64,000 nt of DNA, taken from assembly GCA_963755395.1 (NCBI GenBank), contig CAVWJJ010000004.1, forward strand, positions 434,001 through 498,000, given 5' to 3'. Shown here piece by piece: positions 54,736 to 63,906 of this stretch. Every line of letters starts with the position of its first letter. Position 1 is the stretch's first letter. The notes beneath the pieces are model-generated. The model worked only from the letters and a program-made list of their open reading frames with translations, was not told the DNA's origin and ran no database searches. Position numbers and translations under genes: made by a program. Source of the DNA: DAHVFK01 sp963755395. GTDB lineage: Bacteria > Pseudomonadota > Gammaproteobacteria > Burkholderiales > SG8-39.

Positions 54736-55493
54736 AGGTTGCGACGATGTAAGTCGAACAGCCCCGCCGCGATCAGGAGAAGCGCGTACAGCGCGAGCCC
54801 CCCAAGCGCGGCGCCGTAAGCGCCGAGCGCGGGCGATCCGTGGATCAGCCAGTCGGTGCGCGTCACCGAGTCCAGGCGCGGCAGCAACAGCGCCACCGCG
54901 TCGACGCTCCAGCGGGCGAGCTGCTGCGGCAGCGAGGGTTCGGCGAGCGGCCCGCCGGCAATCGCCTGGATAGCGCCGATCGAGCGCGCCAGCAGGTACA
55001 GACCGACGGTCGCGGCGGCCGCGGGCATCAGCTGCGTCAGCACCACGGAGAAGAACATCGCCGCAGCCGCCACGAGCGCTGTTTCCGCGCCGAGCGAAAG
55101 CGCCCACAGCAGCACGGCCTGGGGCGGGCTCCACAACAGCAGGGGCATCGCGAAGCAGGCCGAAACAACCGCGCCGCAGGCGGCGAAGCCCGCCAGCCGC
55201 CCGAGGTAGTACGCTGAGCGCGACAGCGGCAGCGAGAGCATCAGCTCGAGCCCCTTGTCGTCGTGCTCGCGCTGCGTGGCGGTGATGACCTGCGCCGCAA
55301 CCAGAAACACCGCGCAGGCGCGCAGCAGCGCCGCCACGATCGCTGACTGCAACTCGAGGCTCTCGGTTACCGCGACCTGCGACAGGAAGGCCGCCAGCGC
55401 CAAGCCGGTGGCGACGCTCGCTACGATCAGCCAGGGCAGCCCGCTGCGGCGAGCCTCGAGAACGACGAAGCGGGCGAGGATGGTGGCGTGCAT
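54732..55493 (-). CDS. ABC-2 type transporter permease-like membrane protein
   Basis: A 253-residue protein with about six membrane segments. A long cytoplasmic N-terminus, the sequence QREHDDKGLELMLSLPLSRSAYYLGRLAGF (typical of ABC-2 permeases and NosY-like proteins) and late hydrophobic segments support the call. No ATP-binding subunit lies beside it in the window: upstream is the divergent kinase, downstream the TPR-like gene. Substrate unknown. Confidence 0.75.
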   Translation of the reverse strand: MHATILARFVVLEARRSGLPWLIVASVATGLALAAFLSQVAVTESLELQSAIVAALLRACAVFLVAAQVITATQREHDDKGLELMLSLPLSRSAYYLGRLAGFAACGAVVSACFAMPLLLWSPPQAVLLWALSLGAETALVAAAAMFFSVVLTQLMPAAAATVGLYLLARSIGAIQAIAGGPLAEPSLPQQLARWSVDAVALLLPRLDSVTRTDWLIHGSPALGAYGAALGGLALYALLLIAAGLFDLHRRNL

Positions 55494-55537
55494 GGCTACA
55501 ATGGCGTCGGATACCCGTTCAATTTACGCCATAAACC

Positions 55538-57262
55538 ATGACCCCGCTGCCGCTCGCGCGACTGACCGGCCCCGTAACACGGCTGAGCCAGCGCCACTGG
55601 GCATTCGTGGTCGTGGCGATGCTCGCGCTGCTGCACGTGGCCGCGGTACGCGGCGTCACCGACGTGTGGGCGCGCGGCCTGCTACTCGCCCATCTCGGGC
55701 TGTTCCTGCTCTGGCAACCGTTCCTGCGCGGCCAGCATCGGGTCTCTTCCAACCAGGTTGTGCTGATTGTCGTCGCGGCGGCGGGTGTCATGCTGCGGCT
55801 CGACTGGTGGTTGCTCGCGTTTTGGGTGGTCGTGCTGGCCGGCCTCGTGGGTGGAAAGATCTACCAGCAGGACGCGCCCTGGCAGCGGCGCTTTCACCTG
55901 CTGGTCATGTTCTATCTGCTGGCCCTGCTCGCGATCGTGATCCTGCCCGAGATCGCCCCGCGTCAGGAGATTTCGCCGGAACTGCGCCTCGCCGCCCAGT
56001 ACGGTCTGCCGCTCATTTTGCTTGTCGCCATGCTGCTGCCGATCGAGCTCGAGGGGCCCGACTCGGCGCAAGTCATCGACTTCTTCTACAGCGTGTTCGT
56101 GATGCTGGTGCTGGGTATAGTCATTCTCGGCAGCTTCACTTTCATGACGCTCGGCCGGACCTCGTACCTGCAGGCGCTGACCTACACCGTGTTCGTCATT
56201 GCGGGAATGATGCTGCTGCTCGGCCTCGCCTGGGACCCGCGCACGGGCTACGCCGGTCTGAACGTGTTCTTCTCCCGCTACCTGTTCTCGATCGGCCTGC
56301 CGGTGGAGAAGTGGCTATATTTCCTGGCCGAGCTGTCACAGGTCGAGACGCGGCCGGAGCGCTTCCTAGGCGAGGCCGTTGCCGGCCTGATGCGACTGCA
56401 GTGGATCGCTGGCGTCGAGTGGCGCGGCGCCCACGGCCAGGGCACTGCGGGGCTGAAAACGCCCTACCGTGTCGACTTCGAGAATAGCGAGCTCGCGCTT
56501 ACCTTGCACTCGCGCTACCGGACCAGCCCGGCGCTGCATTGGCACCTCAACTTGCTGGGCGAGCTGCTGGGCGACTTCTATGTCGCCAAGTTGCGCGAGC
56601 AGAAGCTCAAGCAGCAGAGCTATCTCGAGGCGGTGCACGAGACCGGCGCGCGCATGACACATGACGTGAAGAATCTTCTGCAGTCGCTTAACGCGCTTTG
56701 CGCGGTGGCCGAGCGCGAGCCCGAGGGCGAGTCCGCCGAGTTGCAGGCGCTCATCCGGCGCCAGCTGCCGGTGATCGCGCGGCGTCTGGGCGACACGCTC
56801 GAGCGGCTGCAGCAACCCAATCCGCAGACCGAGCCGCTTACGCCGGCGGACGATTGGTGGGAATCGCTAGCGCTGCAATATCGCGACAAGCGGGTCGAAT
56901 TCGCAGCCGCCGAAGGCTTGCGGCCAGGCGTGCGCATCCCGCGCGGTCTGTTCGACAGTGTGGCGGACAACTTGCTGCAGAATGCGCTCGCCAAGCGCGA
57001 GGCGGCAACTGCGGTGCGCATCCGCGTGACCCTTACCTGCGGCGAGCGCGTCGAGCTGCGTGTGTGCGACACCGGGCAGGCGGTGCAGCCCGAACTCGTG
57101 ACGACGCTGTTGCGCGCGCCCGTCGTTTCCGGCTCCGGACTGGGGATCGGGCTCTACCAGGCGGCGCGCCAGGCGGAGGCGAGCGGCTACCTGCTCGAGC
57201 TGAAGGAGAACCGCGACGGCGAAGTATGTTTCGCCCTCTCGGGCGGGGCGCCGGTGCGCTGA
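55538..57262 (+). CDS. Membrane-bound sensor histidine kinase (PrsK-like)
   Basis: A 574-residue kinase with about eight N-terminal membrane helices (to about 245), a short cytoplasmic region, and a C-terminal catalytic part. The His box is ARMTHDVKNLLQSLNALC, the N box DNLLQNALAKRE, and the G boxes CDTGQAVQ and GSGLGIGLYQAARQA. The HDVKN form recalls PrsK-type kinases. No receiver or response-regulator gene is adjacent. ATG 55538 is 44 bases from the divergent permease start. Signal unknown; a link to pilus or secretion genes nearby is only by position. Confidence 0.85.
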   Translation: MTPLPLARLTGPVTRLSQRHWAFVVVAMLALLHVAAVRGVTDVWARGLLLAHLGLFLLWQPFLRGQHRVSSNQVVLIVVAAAGVMLRLDWWLLAFWVVVLAGLVGGKIYQQDAPWQRRFHLLVMFYLLALLAIVILPEIAPRQEISPELRLAAQYGLPLILLVAMLLPIELEGPDSAQVIDFFYSVFVMLVLGIVILGSFTFMTLGRTSYLQALTYTVFVIAGMMLLLGLAWDPRTGYAGLNVFFSRYLFSIGLPVEKWLYFLAELSQVETRPERFLGEAVAGLMRLQWIAGVEWRGAHGQGTAGLKTPYRVDFENSELALTLHSRYRTSPALHWHLNLLGELLGDFYVAKLREQKLKQQSYLEAVHETGARMTHDVKNLLQSLNALCAVAEREPEGESAELQALIRRQLPVIARRLGDTLERLQQPNPQTEPLTPADDWWESLALQYRDKRVEFAAAEGLRPGVRIPRGLFDSVADNLLQNALAKREAATAVRIRVTLTCGERVELRVCDTGQAVQPELVTTLLRAPVVSGSGLGIGLYQAARQAEASGYLLELKENRDGEVCFALSGGAPVR

Positions 57263-57264
57263 AA

Positions 57265-58545
57265 TTAGGCGTTCGCTCGCCGCCCGTTCAAGCGGTAGAC
57301 CGTGGTGTCGCCCTTGCCTTTAAGGTAGATCGTCTGCGGCGGATTGAAATCGTAGCGGTCGCGCAGTCGCAGGAAGGTCCACTCGTCGACGTGAATCGTT
57401 CCAGGCACGCCTTCGGAAGTGATGCGGCTGGCGATGTTGACCGTGTCTCCCCACAGGTCGTAGATGAACTTCTTGCGGCCGATCACTCCGGCGACCACCG
57501 GCCCGGTGCCGATGCCGATGCGAAGCTGGAGCGGCCTGTCTTCTACGACGTAGCCGTGCGCGACCACGTCGCGCATGTCGAGCGCCAGCTCGGCGATCGC
57601 CGCACTGAAGTCCTCCTCGCTGCCGTTCAGGCCGCCCGCCACCATGTATGCATCGCCGATTGTCTTGATCTTCTCCAGGCCGTGCTGCTCGGCGATCGTG
57701 TCGAACTCGGAGAACATTCGGTTCAATAGGGCGAATACTTGAGCCGGCGTCATATGCTCGGCGATCTGCGTGAAATTCACGATGTCGGCGAACATCACCG
57801 ACACCTCGGAAAACCCGTCTGCGATTTCTTCGCTGGAGTGCTTCAGGCGCTCGGCGATTGGCCCGGGGAGGATGTTCAACAGCAGCCGCTCGGAGCGGTC
57901 CTGCTCCTCCTGCAGTTTCGCGTGCGCCACTTCGAGCCGCGCGCGCGAACGCGCGCGCTCGGCGAACGCGAAGCTCAGCAGCCAGAACACCATCGTCGCC
58001 ACGGCAGCAAAATTGAGGGCGAAGAACACCACGCTCGTCTGGAGCGGCACGTGCCGCGTCATATGCGGCACGCCGATCAGCTGGTAGTCGACGTAGCCCG
58101 AGGCAACGGTCAAAACCACGTAGGCGACCATCCACGGCAGCGACTCGCGCGCCGAGTAGAGCAGCGCCGCGCCCACCGGCGCGAGCAGGCCCCAAAGGAT
58201 GATGCCGCTGGCGGAGACGAAATCGCCGATCGCCCACTGTGCGACGAACGGCACGAACAGCCACAGCCCGAGCTGCGTCGCACGGAAAAATTCGAAGTTG
58301 AGGGTCCAGAGATAGATCAGCAGCGTCGCCAGCGACAGCAGCTGGAACGCGACTGGCAGCGTCGCCGGCAGCGGCAAGCCCAGCAGCCAGTAGATCGAGA
58401 GCCAGATCGCCGAGCCCGCGATCATCAGGCCGCAGGCGAACAGCAGCACCTGCTTCTTGAGCTGCAGCTCGTCGGAATCGCCAGCCTCTACGCCCGCGCT
58501 GCGCAGCCGGCCGTAGAGTGCCGCGACTCCGGGCCTGCCGGTCAC
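57265..58545 (-). CDS. Membrane class III adenylate/guanylate cyclase
   Basis: A 426-residue protein with about six membrane helices (residues 30-200), a short coiled coil (RARLEVAHAKLQEEQDR) and a C-terminal class III cyclase domain. Metal Asp residues are in VMFADIVNFTQ and in EKIKTIGDAYMVAGG, where the Lys favours ATP in this family. DLWGDTVNIASRI carries the transition-state Asn and Arg. LRIGIGTGPVVAG is typical. GTG 58545 is chosen; GTG or ATG near 58629 would add 28 basic residues. Product is probably cAMP, unproven. Confidence 0.88.
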   Translation of the reverse strand: MTGRPGVAALYGRLRSAGVEAGDSDELQLKKQVLLFACGLMIAGSAIWLSIYWLLGLPLPATLPVAFQLLSLATLLIYLWTLNFEFFRATQLGLWLFVPFVAQWAIGDFVSASGIILWGLLAPVGAALLYSARESLPWMVAYVVLTVASGYVDYQLIGVPHMTRHVPLQTSVVFFALNFAAVATMVFWLLSFAFAERARSRARLEVAHAKLQEEQDRSERLLLNILPGPIAERLKHSSEEIADGFSEVSVMFADIVNFTQIAEHMTPAQVFALLNRMFSEFDTIAEQHGLEKIKTIGDAYMVAGGLNGSEEDFSAAIAELALDMRDVVAHGYVVEDRPLQLRIGIGTGPVVAGVIGRKKFIYDLWGDTVNIASRITSEGVPGTIHVDEWTFLRLRDRYDFNPPQTIYLKGKGDTTVYRLNGRRANA

Positions 58546-58720
58546 GGCAGTACGCCCGCTTCGACGTTTGCGACCTGCGCCAGTAATGCGGCTATGACGG
58601 CCGCCGCAAGCCACGGCAACTCGCTGCACAGAGCCCCATTGAGCGCAAATCCGGCGGTGGTGGTGACGTGGGGGTTCATCGGCGCGGTGTGCTTTGGTTT
58701 GAAGCGTCCGCCCGCCTGAA

Positions 58721-59554
58721 CTACGGCAACTGGCCCGCAGCGATCAGACGACGGTACAGCTCACCGACCGTGATCCACGTGAACTGATCGTCGAACTCGC
58801 CGTTCGCCGCGGTGCTCGGTGTCGGCGTGTGGTACACGAAGATCGGATCACCGTTCAGGTTTGCAGCCTCGTCCGTTCCCGGCGTCGATTGAGCGCCGTT
58901 CTTTCCCGTCGAGAAAATGATTGCGGTGACGAGATCCTGCGTCATCACTTGGTTTGCCTGACTGCCGCAATTCGAGCCGGTAATTCCGGTAGCCGATTTG
59001 CACACGAGAAGGTCGCTCGGCTGGCAGCTGATGCCGTACGTCTTGAGATTCGACTGGCTCGTGAAAAGTATCGTGTTGGGTGGAGGCGAGGTGGTGCAAT
59101 TGATATTGGTCTTCGCCACAGCGTAGCGGATCCGGTTGCCCCAGACGTCGAGCGCGAACCCGTTGCTGTCGGTCTGCTGATAGCCGATCGACGCCGCAGG
59201 CAGATAGCCGTCGTCGTAGTTCGAGCAGTTCCCGTGCGTCTGTACGGTGGTCGTTTCGCTACCCACGCAGGCACCCACCCCTGCAGGGCAGAAGCTTTCG
59301 AGGCCTTGGCTATTGCTCGCCGTACTAGTGAATCGCGCTGGGCAGGGCAGCCGGCCGTTCACGATCGCGAACGCCAGCACAAGGTCGCGTGCCTGATCGA
59401 GACGGTTGCGGGTTTCCACAAAATTGCGCTGCTCGGTCTGTGCGGAGAGCGTGTACATTGCACCCGCCAGCAGTAGGGCGACGATGGCGAACACAATCGC
59501 CAGCTCGGTGAGCGTGAACCCGCGTGAGAACGATTTGATTCGGACGGTCATCAA
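58721..59554 (-). CDS. Prepilin-like minor pilin/pseudopilin with Cys-rich C-terminal domain
   Basis: A 277-residue protein with an Arg-Gly cleavage site before FTLTELAIVFAIVALLLAGAM and Glu at +5. The C-terminal part carries a GRLPCPA motif, then ASIGYQQTDSNGFALDVWGNRIRYAV, and several paired Cys suited to disulfides. The GRLPCP module also occurs in the next gene upstream. The start ATG overlaps the GspK/PilX-like stop as ATGA. It is the last gene of the assembly operon seen here. Confidence 0.86.
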   Translation of the reverse strand: MMTVRIKSFSRGFTLTELAIVFAIVALLLAGAMYTLSAQTEQRNFVETRNRLDQARDLVLAFAIVNGRLPCPARFTSTASNSQGLESFCPAGVGACVGSETTTVQTHGNCSNYDDGYLPAASIGYQQTDSNGFALDVWGNRIRYAVAKTNINCTTSPPPNTILFTSQSNLKTYGISCQPSDLLVCKSATGITGSNCGSQANQVMTQDLVTAIIFSTGKNGAQSTPGTDEAANLNGDPIFVYHTPTPSTAANGEFDDQFTWITVGELYRRLIAAGQLP

Positions 59555-61299
59555 TTCGAATCGAGGACGGCGACGCGATCGTTGAAGCTTCGGTTCACTA
59601 GCAATGTGGCCGAGCGCACTTCAAATGGAGAAGTACCATCCGCGTTCGCGCCTTCGAGCCAGTCGCTCAGCGTGCCGTTCGGCCGCGCAGCGCCCGTCAG
59701 TGTGCGCCCCGATAGTATGACTATAGCGCGTTGCTTGCCTGCATCCAGCGTGCCAGTAGAATCCCTGTGATAGTTTACCGTCAGACAGGTTCCACCATTG
59801 GTGCAGGACTTAGCGCCGCTCGGCGAAAATCCGGACGCAATGGCGTAGTACGCTACTTCGTACCATTTGTTTCGCACGAACCAGCCATACGTCGGATCGG
59901 TGGAATCGAGCAGCGCGTGATCCTGCAGTAACGGAAGGGGAATCGACAAAGTACTTTGCTTGCACCCCAGGATCAGCGTAAGCGGCCAGATCAAGCCGCA
60001 CGAGGAATTTCCGAATAACAATCCGCTGCCGCTGTAGTTCACCGTTCCGTTGAGCGTAATCGTTGCCGTTCCGCTGGCGCCGAGGGTGCCCGAAACGCTA
60101 CGCCCGCCCGCCGAGACGTTGGCCATCGCAAGCCCATCGAGCGTCGCCTGTGGAATCAACTTGCGCATGGCCATGCCTACGTTTGACGCATCCACGGTTA
60201 CGGAAAAGGGGGTCGAACCGGCGGCGCAGCCGAAGAGGGAGCAGCGATAGTAGTAGGTGCAATTAATCTGCCCGCCAGATATCGAGCAGCTCTCGGAGTA
60301 GGTCGAACCACCCGACATGGACGGATTGGACCATAAGTTGAACGTCGGATTGCATCGCGGCGCTGTCGGACCCGCGGCGCATGCGACGCCGCTTCCGGGC
60401 GTCGTCTCCGAATACACCATTGGCAGCAGGCCCTGGTAGGTCCCGGAAACGCCTTGCATGGCACTCAGCGTCGGATCGCCAAAGGGTGCCGCAAATGGCA
60501 ACGCAGGGGAACTCGACGATCCGGACCAAGACCCACCGCTGTACATTGAGCGAAGCGCGGGGGCGATCTGGCGCTCGATGCGGTCGGCGATCGCGGCCTC
60601 GATGCCGGGCAGCACGTCGGCCGCCGTGACGCGTAATACCTGATCGTTGAATGACCCCGTGGGACCCGTCGTGACGAAGGTCGTGCCGACCGCGTTCTGG
60701 CACTCCAGATAGTTTGCCGGGTCCGGCGTTCCGGACGTCGGCCGTACCTGGCTCTTTGAAGCGCAGCCGCCCGCGGCCTGGACGCCGAACGCGGGCCCGG
60801 GTGCGATGATCAGCGCCACCGAGTCGTTTGCAACGCCGTCCACCGTCAGGTGGCCGGGGGTGTTGGAGTTGATCGTCAGGCTGCTGCCGGAATAGGCCCA
60901 GCCCGGAGAGACCACATACCAAAGTGGCTCACCCGAAGCATCCACGAGCTTGTCGAGGCCCAGCGTCCTCCAGGGGAATCTGCCGACTGCGGGCAGCGTG
61001 CAGGTGCCGGCGGCGGTACCCTCGGTTGAGGGGTTGTCGAAGTAGCCCGGTGCCTCGGGGCAGGGAAGGCGGCCGGGGTTGTTCTCGGCACCGTCGGCGG
61101 CGTCGTTGGCAACGTAGCCGATCAGCCCCTGCTTTGCCCGATTGAGCACCTCTGCGTTCCTGTCGCGCACCACGGCGGTCATGCGTCCGCTATCGGCGTT
61201 GAGCCGGTGGACCATGTACCAGGTGGCGCCGAGCGCGAACACCGCGAGCAAAGCGATGAGAGCAATTCCTCGCTGCGACCGGCGGCTCACGCGTCTCAT
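59551..61299 (-). CDS. Large prepilin-like protein lacking Glu+5 (GspK/PilX-like)
   Basis: A 582-residue protein. The leader MRRVSRRSQRG precedes IALIALLAVFALGATWYMV; there is no Glu at +5, as in the tip-forming GspK pseudopilins. The rest is a large extracytoplasmic region with a GRLPCPEAPG motif, a Gly/Ser/Thr-rich middle with repeated Cys (NYLECQNAVG, SCSISGGQINCTYYYRC), and no clear enzymatic motif. It may form a pilus or pseudopilus tip. ATGA overlaps on both sides place it firmly in the operon. The exact family is uncertain. Confidence 0.78.
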   Translation of the reverse strand: MRRVSRRSQRGIALIALLAVFALGATWYMVHRLNADSGRMTAVVRDRNAEVLNRAKQGLIGYVANDAADGAENNPGRLPCPEAPGYFDNPSTEGTAAGTCTLPAVGRFPWRTLGLDKLVDASGEPLWYVVSPGWAYSGSSLTINSNTPGHLTVDGVANDSVALIIAPGPAFGVQAAGGCASKSQVRPTSGTPDPANYLECQNAVGTTFVTTGPTGSFNDQVLRVTAADVLPGIEAAIADRIERQIAPALRSMYSGGSWSGSSSSPALPFAAPFGDPTLSAMQGVSGTYQGLLPMVYSETTPGSGVACAAGPTAPRCNPTFNLWSNPSMSGGSTYSESCSISGGQINCTYYYRCSLFGCAAGSTPFSVTVDASNVGMAMRKLIPQATLDGLAMANVSAGGRSVSGTLGASGTATITLNGTVNYSGSGLLFGNSSCGLIWPLTLILGCKQSTLSIPLPLLQDHALLDSTDPTYGWFVRNKWYEVAYYAIASGFSPSGAKSCTNGGTCLTVNYHRDSTGTLDAGKQRAIVILSGRTLTGAARPNGTLSDWLEGANADGTSPFEVRSATLLVNRSFNDRVAVLDSN

Positions 61300-61745
61300 T
61301 TTCGAGGTTTCGCCTGCCGCGGGCTGATCTCAATCTCGCCATTGCCGATCACGTCGCTCACTTCGCCCGTGCCGCGGTCGAGCGATTCGCCGACCTTGAG
61401 CGGGATGCGCCGTCCGCCTTCGCCCATCTCGATCGCGGCGCGGCTCGGGTCGTTGCGCGACGGGATGACCTGGGCGCGCTGGGCCTCGGCGCCTTCGGTG
61501 ATCGGCTCGCCGTTGAGGAAGACTGTCGACTTGCCGTTGGAGCGCTTGACGTAGCCGTCGAGGGTGGTGCTGGGGGATTCGATCAGGACCGCGGCCGGTT
61601 TGTCGGGCACGCGGGCCTTGCGGCGCGCGTCGAGCTCGGCGCGCTGTTCGGGGGTGAAGAACAGGCGCCCGAGCTCCTGCGCCGCCGCTGAAGCGGCGGC
61701 GGCGGCGAGCAGGATGCCGGCCAGTGCTGGCAGGGCACGTTTCAC
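61296..61745 (-). CDS. Small exported protein of the pilus/secretion operon
   Basis: A 149-residue protein with a signal peptide (about 1-22, cleavage near SAAAQ). The mature part begins ELGRLFFTPEQRAELDARRKARV and later GYVKRSNGKSTVFLNGEPI, ending basic. It takes the position of a PilP- or GspC-like periplasmic linker, but I cannot confirm homology. GTG 61745 overlaps the upstream stop as GTGA, and its stop overlaps the GspK-like start. The role is inferred from order only. Confidence 0.72.
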   Translation of the reverse strand: MKRALPALAGILLAAAAASAAAQELGRLFFTPEQRAELDARRKARVPDKPAAVLIESPSTTLDGYVKRSNGKSTVFLNGEPITEGAEAQRAQVIPSRNDPSRAAIEMGEGGRRIPLKVGESLDRGTGEVSDVIGNGEIEISPRQAKPRK

Positions 61746-62350
61746 GTCTTGGCCGCCGGATCGAGGATCGTGATCAGGTCGATGTCGCACGTGGCCCGCA
61801 GCCGCGGCACGATCGAGGTGCCGGTGGGCGCCTGCCCGGTGCGCGAGATCTCGCAGCGCCTGACCGCGTAGTAGGCGTTGCCGGAATCGCGCAGGTCATC
61901 CAGAAAGCGCAGCAGGTCGCCCTCGTGCAAGAGCGCGATATCGACCCTCATGGTGCTGGAGTAGAAGTCGACGTTGCCTGGCTTGCCGGGGACCGAAACG
62001 AGCAGAGACTGCCGGTCGACGCGGTATCGCAGGTCGAGCAGCTCGCGGCTGGCCTTGATGCGCGACATGGCGTCGGCCCACTCGAGGCGCCGCTCCGGGC
62101 CGATGACGTGCAGTTGCTGCAGTCTGCGATAGACCGCCAGCTTTTCATTCACCTCGCGCTCCTCGTCGGCGATGCGCATGAGCCGCTCGCGCGCCTCGGC
62201 GTGGTGCGCTTTGGCGACCGTCAGCTCGCGCGTTGCGACCGCGAGCCGCGAATCGACGAACCCGATCAACGCCACGCCGGCTCCGATCATCACTGCGAAG
62301 GCTATGGCGGGCAGCGCGAGTTTGCGTGCCTCTTGGGTGGTGACAATCAT
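61742..62350 (-). CDS. PilO/GspM-like inner-membrane assembly protein
   Basis: A 202-residue bitopic protein with a short cytoplasmic start, one membrane helix (about 14-34, AIAFAVMIGAGVALIGFV), a coiled coil (about 35-85) and a ferredoxin-like C-terminal domain (VDFYSSTMRVDIALLHEGDLLRFLDDLRD). This is the PilO/GspM architecture that partners PilN/GspL. ATG 62350 overlaps the upstream stop as ATGA. Confidence 0.78.
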   Translation of the reverse strand: MIVTTQEARKLALPAIAFAVMIGAGVALIGFVDSRLAVATRELTVAKAHHAEARERLMRIADEEREVNEKLAVYRRLQQLHVIGPERRLEWADAMSRIKASRELLDLRYRVDRQSLLVSVPGKPGNVDFYSSTMRVDIALLHEGDLLRFLDDLRDSGNAYYAVRRCEISRTGQAPTGTSIVPRLRATCDIDLITILDPAAKT

Positions 62351-63897
62351 TTGAGGGGCCTCGACAATACGATGGTGAAGCGCGGCGCTTCGTTGCGCGC
62401 TGTCGAACCGATGTCGCCGGTGAGGGTTCCCTGTGACGTGATGTCGAACGGCAGCTGCATGTTCGCCACCTGGTACGGCGAACCGTTGCTGAGCGCCTGC
62501 GAGAATCGCTGCACTTCCGCCGTGATCGCGCGATAGTCCGAGCCCTGGGTGGTCGCCACGCGCCCACCTATCTCGAGCTCCTCGGTTTCGTTGCCCGCCA
62601 GCAGTCCGGCTGGGGTGGTTGCGCCACCCCGTGTGGCACCCGCATCGCGGCCGTCCGGTTGCCCGACGCGCCAGATCAGGCTCTCGAGCTCGATCTGGGG
62701 AAACTCGTCCAGCACCTTCGACAGGTGGACGAACGAGTGTGCCGGCCAGGCGGTCCGGTCCGCGATCTTGCGGAACTCGATCACCGTCGCCTTAAGGTTA
62801 TCCGTGGTCGTCTGCGTCACCGGAAAGGTCGCGGTGATGCGGCGATAGCGATCCGTCGCGAGGTCCGCCTCGTGCTGCTCGCTCGCGGCCTGGCCGCGGG
62901 TCGACATCACGTCGAGCCGCTGGACGCCTGCGTACAACGCGCAGGCGGCCAGGCCGGCAGCGCCGGCGAGGGCGATGCCGCGCTGCAGTTGCCACAGGAC
63001 GTAGCCGCGCCGGTCTTCGCTGCGCGCGAACTGTTCTTTCGGCGTCTGCTTCACCGTCAGGTGCAGGTAGAGGCGCTCGGCGAGCGCTTCCACTGGCGCC
63101 TGTCCGACCTTGGCGGCGCGCGCCGCCTCGTCCAGGTCGAAGGTGCGGTACACGAACTTGGTGTCCGACGCCAGCACGCGCTCGAAGGCCGCTTTCTGCC
63201 CCGCCGGCGCTACGACAATCACCTGCACCGGAGGGCCTTCGCGCGGCAGCGCTCGCAGCGTCGTCAGGTACTGGGCCAGGCGGATCGTCTCGGAGCGCAC
63301 GAACGCGGCCAGGTCCTCGGGCGCCATGTCGGCCGTCCGCTCCAGGCGCGCGAAGCGAAGCTTTCCGTCGTTAACGAAACATTGCCGCAGGCCAGCACGG
63401 TCCGCAGTAATAACGAAGCAGCGACCTCGGCGCGCGCCCAGGCGCGCGGCGAGCGCCGGTGCGGCCAGGGGTACCGAAAACACGCCGGCCAGCTTGGTCC
63501 CGGACTCCGCCAACGCGTCGAGCCAAGGCGTGAACTGCTGCGTGTTGGTGAACGAGGCGAGCAGCAGTCGCTCGTTGCGCCGCTCGCCGGAAACATAGCC
63601 GAGCGAGAGCGCCGTGGCGAGCCTGGTGTCGCGGTAGCGCTGCGCCAGGCGCCGGTCGATCACCGCCTGGCGGTCGCCGCCGCGCAGGTAGGGAATCTGG
63701 TCTTCGTGGAAATCCTCGCCTGCGAGATCGGCCACCAGGTAGAACAAGGCGCGCTTCTTGCCGTTCAGATATTCGCGAAAACTCGTTGCCCCAGCGTCAT
63801 CGGCAGTGAACCTGGCCTCCAGCTCGAGCGTGCGGCGCGACCGGTGGTACACGAAGTGTTCCGTCGCGGTGAAGTAGAGGAGGTATTTGGCTGACAC
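62347..63897 (-). CDS. GspL/PilM-PilN-like assembly protein
   Basis: A 516-residue protein. Residues 1-300 are cytoplasmic and may be a degenerate actin-like (PilM/GspL-N) domain (FVITADRAGLRQCFVNDGKL, SETIRLAQYLTTLRAL). A membrane helix lies near 305-325 (GIALAGAAGLAACALYAGV), and a periplasmic PilN-like part follows. This one-protein arrangement is that of GspL, which anchors the secretion ATPase. I do not recognise a named subfamily. GTG 63897 starts 10 bases after the GspF-like stop. Confidence 0.72.
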   Translation of the reverse strand: MSAKYLLYFTATEHFVYHRSRRTLELEARFTADDAGATSFREYLNGKKRALFYLVADLAGEDFHEDQIPYLRGGDRQAVIDRRLAQRYRDTRLATALSLGYVSGERRNERLLLASFTNTQQFTPWLDALAESGTKLAGVFSVPLAAPALAARLGARRGRCFVITADRAGLRQCFVNDGKLRFARLERTADMAPEDLAAFVRSETIRLAQYLTTLRALPREGPPVQVIVVAPAGQKAAFERVLASDTKFVYRTFDLDEAARAAKVGQAPVEALAERLYLHLTVKQTPKEQFARSEDRRGYVLWQLQRGIALAGAAGLAACALYAGVQRLDVMSTRGQAASEQHEADLATDRYRRITATFPVTQTTTDNLKATVIEFRKIADRTAWPAHSFVHLSKVLDEFPQIELESLIWRVGQPDGRDAGATRGGATTPAGLLAGNETEELEIGGRVATTQGSDYRAITAEVQRFSQALSNGSPYQVANMQLPFDITSQGTLTGDIGSTARNEAPRFTIVLSRPLK

Positions 63898-63906
63898 GGG
63901 CCGGCG

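Noticed and set aside
58546..58720. A further small gene between the cyclase and the prepilin
   Set aside because: The only frame is an N-terminal extension of the cyclase with basic, unstructured residues and no ribosome binding site.
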